Shown here: positions 43,700 to 51,507 of the stretch, one piece after another
How the letters are laid out: each line of letters starts with the position of its first letter
How positions within the stretch are numbered: the stretch's first letter is position 1
Origin: Lamprocystis purpurea DSM 4197
GTDB lineage: Bacteria; Pseudomonadota; Gammaproteobacteria; Chromatiales; Chromatiaceae
Direction: 5' to 3'
Assembly (NCBI RefSeq): GCF_000379525.1
Contig: NZ_KB902496.1
Coordinates: 1-51,507, forward strand
Length of the DNA: 51,507 nt
Translations under genes and position numbers: made by a program
The notes under the pieces: model-generated
Seen by the model: the letters and a program-made list of their open reading frames with translations, nothing else
Databases searched by the model: none
What the model was told of the DNA's origin: nothing

Positions 43700-45324
43700 T
43701 TCACCGGCGACGACAGCGTTTCGAGCTGTTTCAGGACCTGAGCCGCCTTGAGCGTCTGGTAATTGATCCCGGCGGCATTCAGGCTGCTGCCCTCCTGGAA
43801 TGGGTAGTCCGGGATGGTGTCCAGGAATTTGCGGATGTACTCCTGGGCCGGCACAAAGGTCCAGAGGTTGTCGGCGTACCAGCGGAAGTAGCCCAGTTCG
43901 CCCTCCTTCCACATCTTTTCGTAGGGGTCGGCCCGCAGATTGATGATGAGCGGCCAGCCGGGCGTCTGGCGCACGCCGGTGGCGATGTTGCCGGCGATGG
44001 TGGCGAAGTGGATCTTCCAGTTGCCGACCCGGATGGCGTTCAGCTCTCCGCCTTGGCCGAAATAGTAGATCTCCTTGCGCGGCGCCTGATCCGTCTCGCC
44101 CTTGAGATAAGGCAGGTAGTTGTAGCCGTCGGGGTGAATCCGCCACGTCTTGCCGTTCGCCGCATAGCCGTCTTTGCTCTCCAGTTTCGCCACCAGGTCA
44201 GGCACGCCGGCGGCAGCCAGCAGCGTCGGCATCCAGTCTTCCTGGGAAATAATGTCGTTATAGGTCGTACCCGGCTTGATGACGCCTGGCCAGCGCACCA
44301 TCAGCGGGACGCGGAATCCACCCTCCCAGGTGGTGCCCTTTTCTCCCTGGAAGGGGGTGACGCCGCCATCGGGCCAGGAAAAGGTCTCAGCACCGTTGTC
44401 CGTGCTGTAGATGACGATGGTCTTGTCGGCGATGCCGAGATCGTCGATCTTCTGCAGAACCCGGCCCACGTAGCCGTCGTGCTCGACCATGCCATCCGGG
44501 TAGAGGCCGATACCGGTCTTGCCCACGGACTCGGGCTTCAGGTGGGTCCAGACATGCATCCGGGTGCTGTTGTACCAGAGGAAGAAGGGCGTATCGGCCT
44601 TGACCTGCCGATCGACGAAGTCCATTGCCGCCGTATGGATCTCTTCGTCGATCGTCTCCATGCGCTTCGTTGTCAGTGGTCCGGTGTCCTCGATCCGGCC
44701 GTCGGCAAAGGTGTGCAGCACGCCGCGAGGCGCGTATTTCTTCCGGAACTCGGGGTCTTTCGGGTAGTAGTAGGTCTCCGGCTCCTCCTCGGCGTTCAGG
44801 TGGTAGAGGTTGCCGAAGAACTCGTCGAAACCATGGGCGGTAGGGAGATGCTGGTCGCGGTCGCCCAGATGGTTCTTGCCGAATTGACCGGTGGCATAGC
44901 CCTGCTCTTTCAGCAAGTCGGCGATAGTCGGACTCCACGCCGGGATGCCGTGCTCCGAGCCCGGCATCCCGATGGTCAGCAGGCCGGTGCGGAACGGGTG
45001 TTGACCAAGAATAAAGGACGCCCGCCCAGCGGTGCAGGACTGCTGGGCGTAGGAGTCGGTGAACTTGGCTCCTTCATTGGCCAATCGATCGATGTTCGGC
45101 GTTCGGTAGCCCATGATGCCGTGGTTGTAGGCGCTGATGTTGTGGACGCCGATGTCGTCGCCCCAGATCACCACAATGTTCGGCTTGTCCACTGCACTGG
45201 CCGGGGGAGCGAGCCCCAGAACCATGCCGACCGCCAACAGGGCCAAGGCAAGGGATGCCCTGCCCGGCGGAACATCCCGATCGACCGTCAGCCGGCTCGA
45301 ACCGCCGCCGCTTCGATGACTCAT
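43696..45324 (-). CDS. secreted sulfatase (arylsulfatase, type I)
   Basis: The 542-residue protein has a signal peptide (LALALLAVGMVLGLAPPASA, ending near 44) and the alkaline-phosphatase-superfamily start KPNIVVIWGDDIG, where two Asp bind calcium. The C97-TAG-R101 motif matches C-x-(P/A)-x-R, so C97 should be converted to formylglycine. GKNHLGDRDQHLPT and STDNGAETFSWPDGG supply further active-site residues. It hydrolyses sulfate esters in the periplasm. ATG 45324 has a GGAG site. It is divergent from a sigma-54 activator gene. No formylglycine-generating enzyme gene is in the window. Confidence 0.9.
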   Translation of the reverse strand: MSHRSGGGSSRLTVDRDVPPGRASLALALLAVGMVLGLAPPASAVDKPNIVVIWGDDIGVHNISAYNHGIMGYRTPNIDRLANEGAKFTDSYAQQSCTAGRASFILGQHPFRTGLLTIGMPGSEHGIPAWSPTIADLLKEQGYATGQFGKNHLGDRDQHLPTAHGFDEFFGNLYHLNAEEEPETYYYPKDPEFRKKYAPRGVLHTFADGRIEDTGPLTTKRMETIDEEIHTAAMDFVDRQVKADTPFFLWYNSTRMHVWTHLKPESVGKTGIGLYPDGMVEHDGYVGRVLQKIDDLGIADKTIVIYSTDNGAETFSWPDGGVTPFQGEKGTTWEGGFRVPLMVRWPGVIKPGTTYNDIISQEDWMPTLLAAAGVPDLVAKLESKDGYAANGKTWRIHPDGYNYLPYLKGETDQAPRKEIYYFGQGGELNAIRVGNWKIHFATIAGNIATGVRQTPGWPLIINLRADPYEKMWKEGELGYFRWYADNLWTFVPAQEYIRKFLDTIPDYPFQEGSSLNAAGINYQTLKAAQVLKQLETLSSPVN

Positions 45325-45730
45325 CTCGCGCTCTCCTCTCTCGGTGTCTGTCGAAAGCAACCATCGACCTGCAGCAAGGTCTGACCTGGCCCCTCGACGT
45401 GGGTGATTCGAAAGGTCACAGCACCCTGTCAGCAGCAATGGGGCCAACTCCGATCGATTAACTCGGATATCAGAAACAGTTCGATTTTCATAGGGATCCC
45501 TGCGTGCTGGGCACCGACCGGGCGGCTTGCTCAAGCCAGGGTCACGACATATCGTCAACGCGATTGCGACATCTCGTAAGTCACGAAATATCGCTATCGG
45601 CTTGGCGTGGGTGCGGCTACGCTATGTGCCGACGGATCGTCTGTGCGGTCCGCCGCGAGCCGCTTGGGTCGGGTTTGCCCCGAGCTTGCTTCGTCCCACC
45701 TATCGCTCCCGACGATTGCAGGAGGTTCGC
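45325..45730. other. 406-bp divergent control region of sulfatase and activator
   Basis: No sigma-54 -24/-12 match was found by eye in the direction of the sulfatase. Weak symmetry is seen around 45545-45595 (CGACATATCG and CGAAATATCG), which might be an activator site. No gene is seen. Confidence 0.5.
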
Positions 45731-47350
45731 TTGAGCACTCCGGGTTCGTGCGACTCAACCGTCGAGACACCGATGACGGCAGCGGTTGGTGACTCCAGCT
45801 TCGAGGATCTGCTGACCGATCTGGCGGCATCTTTCATCAACGTCGAATCCGACGCACTCGACGGGCATATCCAGTCAGCCCTGCGTCGCATCGTGCTCTT
45901 TCTGGGGATCGACCGGGCCACGGTCGGGCGCTTCGACGACGCGTCCCGGCAATGGCTCCGCACGCACTCCTGGGCGCGCTCCGGCATCGCCCAAGTCCCC
46001 TCGCCGCTCACCGAGGCACAGCTCCCCTATCTGGTGGGTCGGCTGCGCTCCGGGATCGTGACCGTATGCAGCCATCTCCCCGATCTTCCCTCCGAGGCCG
46101 CCCAGGACAAGGCCATGCTGCGCGCGCTGGATCAGAAGTCGCTGGCGCTCTTTCCGCTGATTGCGGAAGGCCAAGTCATGGGCGGTCTTTCGTTCGGCAC
46201 CATCCGCACCGAACATCCCTGGCCGGAGGACCTGGTGCGACGCCTGCGCCTGATCTCCGGGATCTTCGCCAATGCCCTCATGCGCAGGCACAAGGAGCAG
46301 GCACTCAGACGCGCCCTTGCCGAGAACGTGGCACTGCGCGAACGGGTGGAAACAGAGAACGCGGTGTGGCGCGAGGAAGTCATGCACCAGTTCGACTTCG
46401 ACGAACTGGTCGGGACCAGCCCGGCCTTGACGCGGGTGCTGCGCCAAGTGGAGCAGGTCGCCCCCACGGACAGCACCGTGCTGATCCTGGGCGAGACCGG
46501 AACCGGCAAGGACTTGATCGCCACGGCGATTCACCGGCGCAGCCGCCGCGCCGAGCGGCCGCTGGTGAGAGTGAACTGCGCCGCACTCCCTGCCACCTTG
46601 ATCGAGAGCGAGTTATTCGGTCACGAGAAGGGAGCCTTCACCGGGGCCATTGCCCGTAAGCTGGGCCGCTTCGAGGTCGCCGATGGCGGCACCTTAGTCC
46701 TGGACGAGATCGGCGAGCTGCCCCTGGAGCTTCAGGCCAAGCTCCTGCGCGTACTCCAGAGCGGGGATTTCGAGCGCCTGGGCTCGCCGACTGCCCGGCG
46801 CTCGGATGCACGGGTGATCGCCGCCACCAATCGCGACCTGGCCGCCATGGCCCGGGCCGGAACCTTTCGCGCTGATCTCTATTACCGGCTCGGGGTCTTC
46901 CCCATCGAGCTGCCGCCGCTGCGCGAGCGCAACGAGGACATCGGGCTGCTGACGGCCTACTTCGTCGCCAAGCTGGGTCCCAAGCTCGGCCGGCAGATCA
47001 CCCGCATCCCGGACCGCGCCCTGGCCGAGCTGATGGCCTACGACTGGCCCGGAAATATCCGAGAGCTTGCGAATGTGGTGGAGCGATCGATGATTCTCTC
47101 GGCCGGATCGACTTTGGAGATCAACGGACTCCCGCGCGCGACCGGCGCGCGTACGCTGCCGTCGGCGGATTCCGGTCTGGTGGCCATCCGCACGCTGAAG
47201 CAGGTGGAACGCGACCACATCCTCCTCGTTTGTCAGGCGTGCGGTTGGCGGATCAATGGTAGGGGCAATGCCGCAGACCGGTTGGGGATTAATCCAAACA
47301 CCCTGCGCTCGCGGATGCAGAAGCTTGGCATCGTACGTCCGACTGCGTAG
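45731..47350 (+). CDS. GAF-domain sigma-54-dependent transcriptional activator
   Basis: The 539-residue protein has a GAF sensor domain (about 40-187), a linker helix and an AAA+ domain with GETGTGKD (Walker A, near 253), ESELFGHEKGAFTGA (GAFTGA loop, near 300) and LVLDEIGEL (Walker B, near 322). A Fis-type helix-turn-helix lies at the end (about 503-536; NAADRLGINPNTLRSRMQKLG). TTG 45731 is preferred, as AGGAGG lies at 45720-45725; the in-frame ATG at 45773 is an alternative. Being divergent from the sulfatase, it may control it, but a matching promoter was not seen. Confidence 0.88.
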   Translation: MSTPGSCDSTVETPMTAAVGDSSFEDLLTDLAASFINVESDALDGHIQSALRRIVLFLGIDRATVGRFDDASRQWLRTHSWARSGIAQVPSPLTEAQLPYLVGRLRSGIVTVCSHLPDLPSEAAQDKAMLRALDQKSLALFPLIAEGQVMGGLSFGTIRTEHPWPEDLVRRLRLISGIFANALMRRHKEQALRRALAENVALRERVETENAVWREEVMHQFDFDELVGTSPALTRVLRQVEQVAPTDSTVLILGETGTGKDLIATAIHRRSRRAERPLVRVNCAALPATLIESELFGHEKGAFTGAIARKLGRFEVADGGTLVLDEIGELPLELQAKLLRVLQSGDFERLGSPTARRSDARVIAATNRDLAAMARAGTFRADLYYRLGVFPIELPPLRERNEDIGLLTAYFVAKLGPKLGRQITRIPDRALAELMAYDWPGNIRELANVVERSMILSAGSTLEINGLPRATGARTLPSADSGLVAIRTLKQVERDHILLVCQACGWRINGRGNAADRLGINPNTLRSRMQKLGIVRPTA

Positions 47351-47394
47351 TCAGGCCATCCTGGCCTGACACCGTCAGGGCTGGAAGCCCTGAC
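47351..47394. terminator. two hairpins after the activator gene
   Basis: TCAGGCCA-TCC-TGGCCTGA at 47351-47369 and CGTCAGGG-CTGGAAG-CCCTGACG at 47373-47394 lie between two convergent genes. Neither has a T-tract; they may act as stability stems or are REP-like repeats. Confidence 0.55.
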
Positions 47395-47444
47395 GACGCA
47401 CGCCGCCGGCCGGGATTACGGTCAAGGCCCCCTCACCTCCCGCT

Positions 47445-48353
47445 TCAGTTGGACGACTTCGCCGCCGGAAACCAAGCCCGCGGCAACCCCGCCAGGGTCT
47501 CCCACTGATAGATGGCCAATCCCAGGATGACGGCCGCGGCACCGGCCCAGACCCGGCCGGGCAACACCTCGCCGTTGACGAGGCTGCCCAGCATCAGGGC
47601 GATCACCGGATTGATCAGACTGATCAGCGACACCGGTCCGGTGTCCAGGTGCTGGATCACATAAAAATAGAGGGCGAAGCCCAGCACCGATCCGCAGACC
47701 CCCAAATAGAGGATGGCCGCGGCGGCACGGCCCGACAACTGATCCGGCCAGCCGCCGTCCGTCACCAGCCACACCAGCAGGAACAGCGGCAGGGCCACCG
47801 TCATGGTCCCGACGGTGATGGCGAGCGGCGGGCTGTCGTCGCCGATGCGCTTGACCCACACCAACCCGGCCGAATAGCACAGCACCGCCAGCAGGAGCGC
47901 GAGCAACCCGAGCCAGGCCCGGTCGCTGCCCAATCCGTCCGCAGTACTGAAGACCACCGCGAGCCCTGCCAGCCCGATCAGCATCCCGGCCAGCCGGGGC
48001 GCGGTCAGCGCCCGCTCGTTGAGCCACAGCGCGGCCATCAGGCTAGTCACCAGCGGCACCGTACCGAACACGAGCGCCACCAGACCCGAATGCACATATT
48101 GAGCACCCCAATAAGTCAGCGTCATGGCTCCAAACAAACCGAGCCCGCCGGCCGCATAGGTCGCCAGTGCCTCCCGGTGCCTCGGAAAGCCCAAACGCCA
48201 CAGGAGCAGAATCAGGATCGCCAGGGCGAGGCCGATCGCCATGCGGGCCGTCACCGCGAAGGCGAAACCCGCACCCAGTGCGCTCCACTGGATAGCCAGC
48301 GGCGTGGTGGACCAGATGAGAATGATGGAAAGATAAGCAACAGGAATCGGCAT
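47445..48353 (-). CDS. EamA/DMT family transporter
   Basis: The 302-residue membrane protein has ten predicted helices in two EamA halves, starting MPIPVAYLSIILIWSTTPLAIQ. Family members export amino acids and metabolites or, less often, import them; the substrate is not evident. ATG 48353 has GGAGG seven bases upstream, while the longer open frame lacks one. A leader peptide and terminator lie directly upstream, so expression is probably set by attenuation. Confidence 0.85.
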   Translation of the reverse strand: MPIPVAYLSIILIWSTTPLAIQWSALGAGFAFAVTARMAIGLALAILILLLWRLGFPRHREALATYAAGGLGLFGAMTLTYWGAQYVHSGLVALVFGTVPLVTSLMAALWLNERALTAPRLAGMLIGLAGLAVVFSTADGLGSDRAWLGLLALLLAVLCYSAGLVWVKRIGDDSPPLAITVGTMTVALPLFLLVWLVTDGGWPDQLSGRAAAAILYLGVCGSVLGFALYFYVIQHLDTGPVSLISLINPVIALMLGSLVNGEVLPGRVWAGAAAVILGLAIYQWETLAGLPRAWFPAAKSSN

Positions 48354-48393
48354 GAGAGGGCCTCCGACGGCCGGACCGCTGGCGCGCGCCAAT

Positions 48394-48425
48394 AAAAAAG
48401 CCGCGAAACCCGGCGGGTCCGCGGC
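48394..48425 (-). terminator. intrinsic terminator (attenuator) upstream of EamA gene
   Basis: On the minus strand GCCGCGGACCC pairs with GGGTTTCGCGGC (one bulge, GCC loop) and is followed by six T. It lies 41 bases before the EamA start. The 5' arm (48416-48423, CGCGGACC) can instead pair with GGTCCGTG (48468-48475) inside the leader ORF, forming an antiterminator of eight pairs. Confidence 0.8.
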
Positions 48426-48458
48426 CTTGCCCGAGAGCGGATGAAGCGAATCAGCGGT

Positions 48459-48551
48459 TCATCGTCGCACGGACCACAGGCCACGGCAGCAGCGCCACAC
48501 GCGCGGAGCGCGGCGGCGGTGCAGGCTGAGATTGGAAGCGTGCGTGATCAT
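48459..48551 (-). CDS. leader peptide of the EamA attenuator (30 aa)
   Basis: From ATG 48551 to TGA 48459 the reading is 30 residues, MITHASNLSLHRRRAPRVWR then CCRGLWSVRR. It contains two Trp (19, 26), an adjacent Cys pair (21-22) and nine Arg. The antiterminator strand covers codons 26-28, so a ribosome stalled around codons 19-22 would leave it free, whereas one reaching the stop would mask it. This is the classical attenuation logic. No strong ribosome-binding site is seen. Which amino acid is sensed (Trp, Cys or Arg) is not determined. Confidence 0.6.
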   Translation of the reverse strand: MITHASNLSLHRRRAPRVWRCCRGLWSVRR

Positions 48552-48703
48552 GACCCGAGTTTCGCAGGGCGGGCGGGCGCTGTCAACGCGGCAGCGCGGT
48601 TGATCCTACCGAAAGGCCTGGCCCCAGCGCTTTTGATCACCCCCCTCGCGTTGAAGATCTTTGTGATCTTTGTGCCTTTGTGAGAGAACAACGCTTTCTT
48701 GGG

Positions 48704-49816
48704 TCACTGACCCGGCAAGAGATTCAAGGCATAGCGGGTATGCTTACGCTCCCCGCTGCGAACAAGCGCCCCCTTGGCGACCAGATCCTGAAGATCGCGG
48801 GTCGCGGTGGCTCGCGCACTGCCGGTGATCGCGCGATAGTTCTCGGCGCTCAAGCCCCCGACGAAGCCATCCGGTCCGGCGCGGAACAGGCGTGCCAGCG
48901 CCTTGTCCTGGCGCGCGTTCAATTGTCCCCGCAGGCGGTCGTAGAGCTTGGCCTTGCCGATGAGAAAGACCACCCGCGCGCGGCTGGAGTCGAGTGCATC
49001 CAGCACGGTATGGGCGAAATAGTCAAGCCAATCGTCGATGCGATTGGTCTTGTTCGCCCGCTCCAGCGCGCTGTAGTACGCCTTCTTGTGCCGTTCGATG
49101 GTGTGCGACAGAGCGATCAGCGTGGGTTGCCCGAGCCCCTGCGCCAGAACCTGTTCCGCAATGGCACGCGCCATCCGGCCGTTGCCGTCCTCGAAGGGGT
49201 GGATCGTAACGCAATACAGATGGGCGATGCCCGCGCGGGTCAGAGTCGGCAGCGGGCGGTCGCCGGTCGGGGCGCTACGCGCCAACCAGCCGAGAAAGCG
49301 CTCCATCTCCGCGGGCACCCGCCCGGCGGGCGGGGCCTCGAAATGGACCCGCGGCGCGTAAACGGCGCCCGAAACCACCTGCATCGGCTCTTCCAGGGTG
49401 CGATAACCGCCGACCTCGCGCAGATCCCGCCGCCCCGCCATCAGCATGCTGTGCCAGGCCCAGAGCCGCGCGTGCGACAAGGGGGTCTGAAAGTGCCGAT
49501 ACAGATCGACCATCAACTCCGCCATTCCCGCCTCGGCCGGGGTGATGCGGTGCCCGTCTTCGGCCAGTCCGAACTCACGCAGCAGCGAGGACTGGAGGCT
49601 GTCGCGGTCCAGAAACTCGCCCTCGATCCGGGCGGTCATCAGCGCCTCGTCGCCGATCAGCTCGACCGTCAGCGCCCGTTGTTCGGCGTCGCTCAGATGG
49701 GCGAAGGCCCCGAACAGGAATCCGGATTCGTGCAGCAGGCGCGACTCCAGCGGCGCGAGCCGCAGGCTGTCGTAGGCGAATGCGGGCCAGTCGGGTTGTT
49801 GCCAGTTCCAGACCAT
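48704..49816 (-). CDS. Fic family protein (DUF4172-Fic), self-inhibited class
   Basis: The 370-residue protein begins with a DUF4172-type segment (WNWQQPDWPAFAYDSLRLAPLE), has the inhibitory motif TARIEG (61-66; S/T-xxx-E-G) and then the Fic core HPFEDGNGR (206-214). A C-terminal winged-helix-like domain follows (about 300-370). Fic enzymes transfer AMP or other groups to protein hydroxyls. The motif before the core defines class II, where the Glu blocks ATP until released. It is complete and unlinked to an antitoxin. Confidence 0.88.
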   Translation of the reverse strand: MVWNWQQPDWPAFAYDSLRLAPLESRLLHESGFLFGAFAHLSDAEQRALTVELIGDEALMTARIEGEFLDRDSLQSSLLREFGLAEDGHRITPAEAGMAELMVDLYRHFQTPLSHARLWAWHSMLMAGRRDLREVGGYRTLEEPMQVVSGAVYAPRVHFEAPPAGRVPAEMERFLGWLARSAPTGDRPLPTLTRAGIAHLYCVTIHPFEDGNGRMARAIAEQVLAQGLGQPTLIALSHTIERHKKAYYSALERANKTNRIDDWLDYFAHTVLDALDSSRARVVFLIGKAKLYDRLRGQLNARQDKALARLFRAGPDGFVGGLSAENYRAITGSARATATRDLQDLVAKGALVRSGERKHTRYALNLLPGQ

Positions 49817-50134
49817 GAGGCATAGAGGGAGCGGCTATCGCTCATATTGAGGGCGCTTGTTGAGCGATAAGCAAACAGAGTAACCCTCGCCACCCGGCGG
49901 CGCAATGCGCAACGGGTGCGAGGGGGTGCGGTCCAACGGGATGTGGTCGCGGACGATCGTGGTACCTGCCCAACTGACCGGAGGCCGAGGCTTCAGCCGG
50001 ACGCGGCGCCGCCCGCTCAAGCGTCGACCTCCGGTCGCGTCGATCCGGTCTAGACTAGCGTGTCGGGTGTGACACATCCTGATTTGGGGCTACAGTTCCC
50101 CTACCCCTGCGCTGTTCAACCCACGAGGTACCCC
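49817..50134. other. 318-bp intergenic region, nothing recognised
   Basis: It separates the Fic gene from the small secreted protein gene. No repeat, promoter or RNA was identified with confidence. Confidence 0.5.
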
Positions 50135-50443
50135 GTGCGCCCCAAGACTGCAACGACCAAGAATCTGACCCGCGCGACCATCGGCGCCCTGCTGCTGGCG
50201 CTCGGCCTCACCGCCGCCGCCGAGGAGGAAGTCATCACCGACGGCATCAATGTGGACGTCCGCGGGGTCATCGACACGGCCCCGCAGCGCGATGCCGATG
50301 CGGGCATCGGCCAGGACGTCCAGGATTTCAGTGATGGGACCACCAACGAGGGCGGCGTGCCCGAGGTCTCGGTCGACCTGCGCGACGCCGCGCTGGAGGA
50401 CGAGCAGAATATGGGACCGAACGCGCCGGGCTATATCCCCTGA
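50135..50443 (+). CDS. small acidic secreted protein, unknown
   Basis: GTG 50135, with a CGAGG site seven bases upstream, gives 102 residues. The N-terminus (RPKTATTKNLTRATIGALLLALGLTAAA) looks like a signal peptide, leaving a mature protein of about 73 residues that is very acidic (repeated D and E, with GVIDTAPQRDADAGIGQDVQDF). No Cys or known motif was found. I do not recognise the family. Confidence 0.55.
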   Translation: MRPKTATTKNLTRATIGALLLALGLTAAAEEEVITDGINVDVRGVIDTAPQRDADAGIGQDVQDFSDGTTNEGGVPEVSVDLRDAALEDEQNMGPNAPGYIP

Positions 50444-50520
50444 GCGCCGGGCACGCGGATGACGCCGGTCTGATCCACGTAAGCCACGCGTCAAGAACAA
50501 GTGACATACGAGACAAGATC

Positions 50521-50694
50521 GTTGTCGTTGTCGTTGTCGTTGTCGGATAAGGCGATTTCCGAAGAACTTCATCCCGCCCCGGACCGACCTCCGGTAACCG
50601 AGGCGACTCGACCGGAGGCCGACGCTTTAGCGGGCGGTGATGCCGTGGGATGCAAGCGCATCCGAAACGCTGAGAAAATCAGGACAACGACAAC
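50521..50694. repeat. hexamer-armed inverted-repeat element, copy 3
   Basis: Four GTTGTC units (50521-50544) and two GACAAC units (50683-50694) flank a longer 138-base middle. The GTAATCG/CGATTAC boundary seen in the other copies has diverged to GGATAAGG and AAAATCAG. Confidence 0.75.
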
Positions 50695-50723
50695 GAAAAA
50701 AATGGTGCTATAGCTTTCCTACC

Positions 50724-50800
50724 TGATATCCGGCCAGACCCTTGGTGTAGGGGCGGGTTTGAAACCCGCCCCTACGTCCGGTTATTACCACCGATGGCTA
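50724..50800. repeat. 77-bp palindrome unit, copy 4
   Basis: The palindrome is at 50747-50775, identical in sequence to that at 24211, with the same directional flanks. It lies just after the decayed Uma2 gene. Confidence 0.8.
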
Positions 50801-50827
50801 GAAAGGCATCAATGGGCTGCCGATCCG

Positions 50828-51183
50828 CTACGGCCGCAGGTCTTGTCCGGCGGTCCCCAGCAGATCGGCCAGGTCCAGTTCGATGGCATCGAAGGACGGG
50901 ATGCGCGCCCGTCCCCGACCGACCGCCTGATCCGCCGCTGTCAGCGTCATGACGACGCGCCACTCGCCGTCCCGCAGCGCATGGGCCGCCAGGGTGCGCG
51001 CCTCGGGCCAGATCAGCCAGTAATACGGCACCCGGTGGCGCTTCAGCAGCAGCGGCAGATGGTGGGTGTCCTTGTGCTCATGGCCAGGGGAAACGATCTC
51101 GCAGACCCAGTCCGGCGGCAGGTCGATGACGCCTCCGGAAAGACGAGCAGGTCCGCGAGGGTCTGCGGTTTGAAGGCATCCAT
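50828..51183 (-). pseudogene. Uma2 family gene with internal deletion
   Basis: From ATG 51183 the reading begins MDAFKPQTLADLLVFPE, parallel to the start of the intact Uma2 gene at 7769. It then jumps, out of frame, to GVIDLPPDWVCEIVSPGHEH, KDTHHLPLLLKRHRVPYYWL and FDAIELDLADLL, ending at 50828. About 90 residues of the family's middle are missing and the junction (near 51129-51140) shifts frame. The downstream part is very close to the 7769-8320 product, so the two are recent paralogues. Confidence 0.8.
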
Positions 51184-51255
51184 CGTTTACCTACGGCCGC
51201 GGGTTGACAGGGAAGACCCCTAGCGGGTTCCGGGGCGCAGAGCGCCCGAGACCTG

Positions 51256-51281
51256 CGTGACACCGCGGGAGCGGTGTCACG
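51256..51281. repeat. short hairpin CGTGACACCGC
   Basis: CGTGACACCGC and GCGGTGTCACG flank GGGA. It is a stable stem upstream of the decayed Uma2 gene; no other copy was seen. Confidence 0.6.
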
Positions 51282-51393
51282 AGGCCAAAGCGAGGGCGCT
51301 GCCCATCCTCAAGCGTTGCGGTGGCCGGATGGGCATCGCTCTCGCTCTGCCCATCCTACGCGCTCCAGGCTGTCGCAGCGCCGGTAGTTGCCG

Positions 51394-51507
51394 CAGCAAT
51401 TCCAAATTTGGGCGGCACCACGCGACCTCTGGTGGATGCGGCGCGCGCGACCGCCGTGCCGGGTCCCCGACACCGAGCGGCGCGCCTTATCCACCCTACA
51501 ACGGAGC
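51394..51507. mobile_element. MITE with CCAAATTTGG end, copy 2 (cut by window edge)
   Basis: It aligns base for base with 17653-17766 over 114 positions with seven transitions and no gaps, then leaves the window. The orientation is the same as copy 1. Confidence 0.85.

Larger units (their letters stand above)
51184..51507. other. right-edge intergenic region of repeats, no gene
   Basis: It holds an 11-bp-stem hairpin at 51256-51281, GCCCATCCT repeats around 51300 and 51350, and the partial MITE from 51394. The Arg-rich open frame across the MITE also appears at the first copy and is not a gene. Confidence 0.6.

Noticed and set aside
45325-45560. sigma-54 promoter for the sulfatase
   Set aside because: Several GG/GC pairs were tried on the minus strand, but none had the ten-base spacing with TGGCAC/TTGC.

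Overview
The window reads as chromosomal DNA of a GC-rich, nitrogen-fixing gammaproteobacterium. The recJ, darP, rluB, pbpG and trhA homologues, the nifHDK-nifT-fdx-nifY order and the divergent draT point to a purple sulfur bacterium (Chromatiaceae-like). This assignment rests on gene content and protein similarity recalled from knowledge; it was not tested by a search.

Layout: (1) 1-8.3 kb is mainly housekeeping: a DRE-TIM aldolase, rluB, trhA, pbpG, recJ, darP (apparently without a standard start codon), cobD and a Uma2-type nuclease gene. (2) 8.4-17.5 kb is a defence region: a frameshifted nucleotidyltransferase, then a tightly overlapping type I restriction-modification operon, hsdM-hsdS-[antitoxin-PIN toxin]-hsdR-YgjP-like metallopeptidase, then a UPF0158 gene. 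(3) 17.6-23.5 kb holds late cobalamin genes (cobB-cobC-cobQ) separated by small non-autonomous repeat elements, and a DUF1015 gene. (4) 23.5-33.9 kb holds a cysteine-cluster protein and the nif operon on the minus strand (nifH-D-K-T-ferredoxin-nifY and five accessory genes, including LRV and Rieske proteins). A clear sigma-54 promoter and NifA site precede nifH, and draT, whose product modifies NifH, is divergent. (5) 34-43.4 kb holds a Uma2 protein with a heptad-repeat tail and two head-to-head ABC export cassettes; one of these carries a NAGPA-type phosphodiester glycosidase as its last gene. (6) 43.4-51.5 kb holds a sulfatase divergent from a GAF/sigma-54 activator, an EamA transporter behind a complete-looking leader-peptide attenuator, a Fic protein, a small secreted acidic protein and a decayed Uma2 gene.

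The intergenic DNA is rich in small dispersed elements. There are at least five families: a 77-bp unit around a 29-bp palindrome; a ~130-bp hairpin; a ~200-bp MITE with CCAAATTTGG ends; a 21-bp hairpin; and three copies of a hairpin whose arms are GTTGTC hexamer arrays. No transposase, CRISPR array, rRNA or convincing tRNA was seen. The most notable unexplained signals are the hexamer-armed elements, the EamA attenuator, the non-ATG start of darP, the toxin pair inside the hsd operon and the glycosidase-linked exporter.
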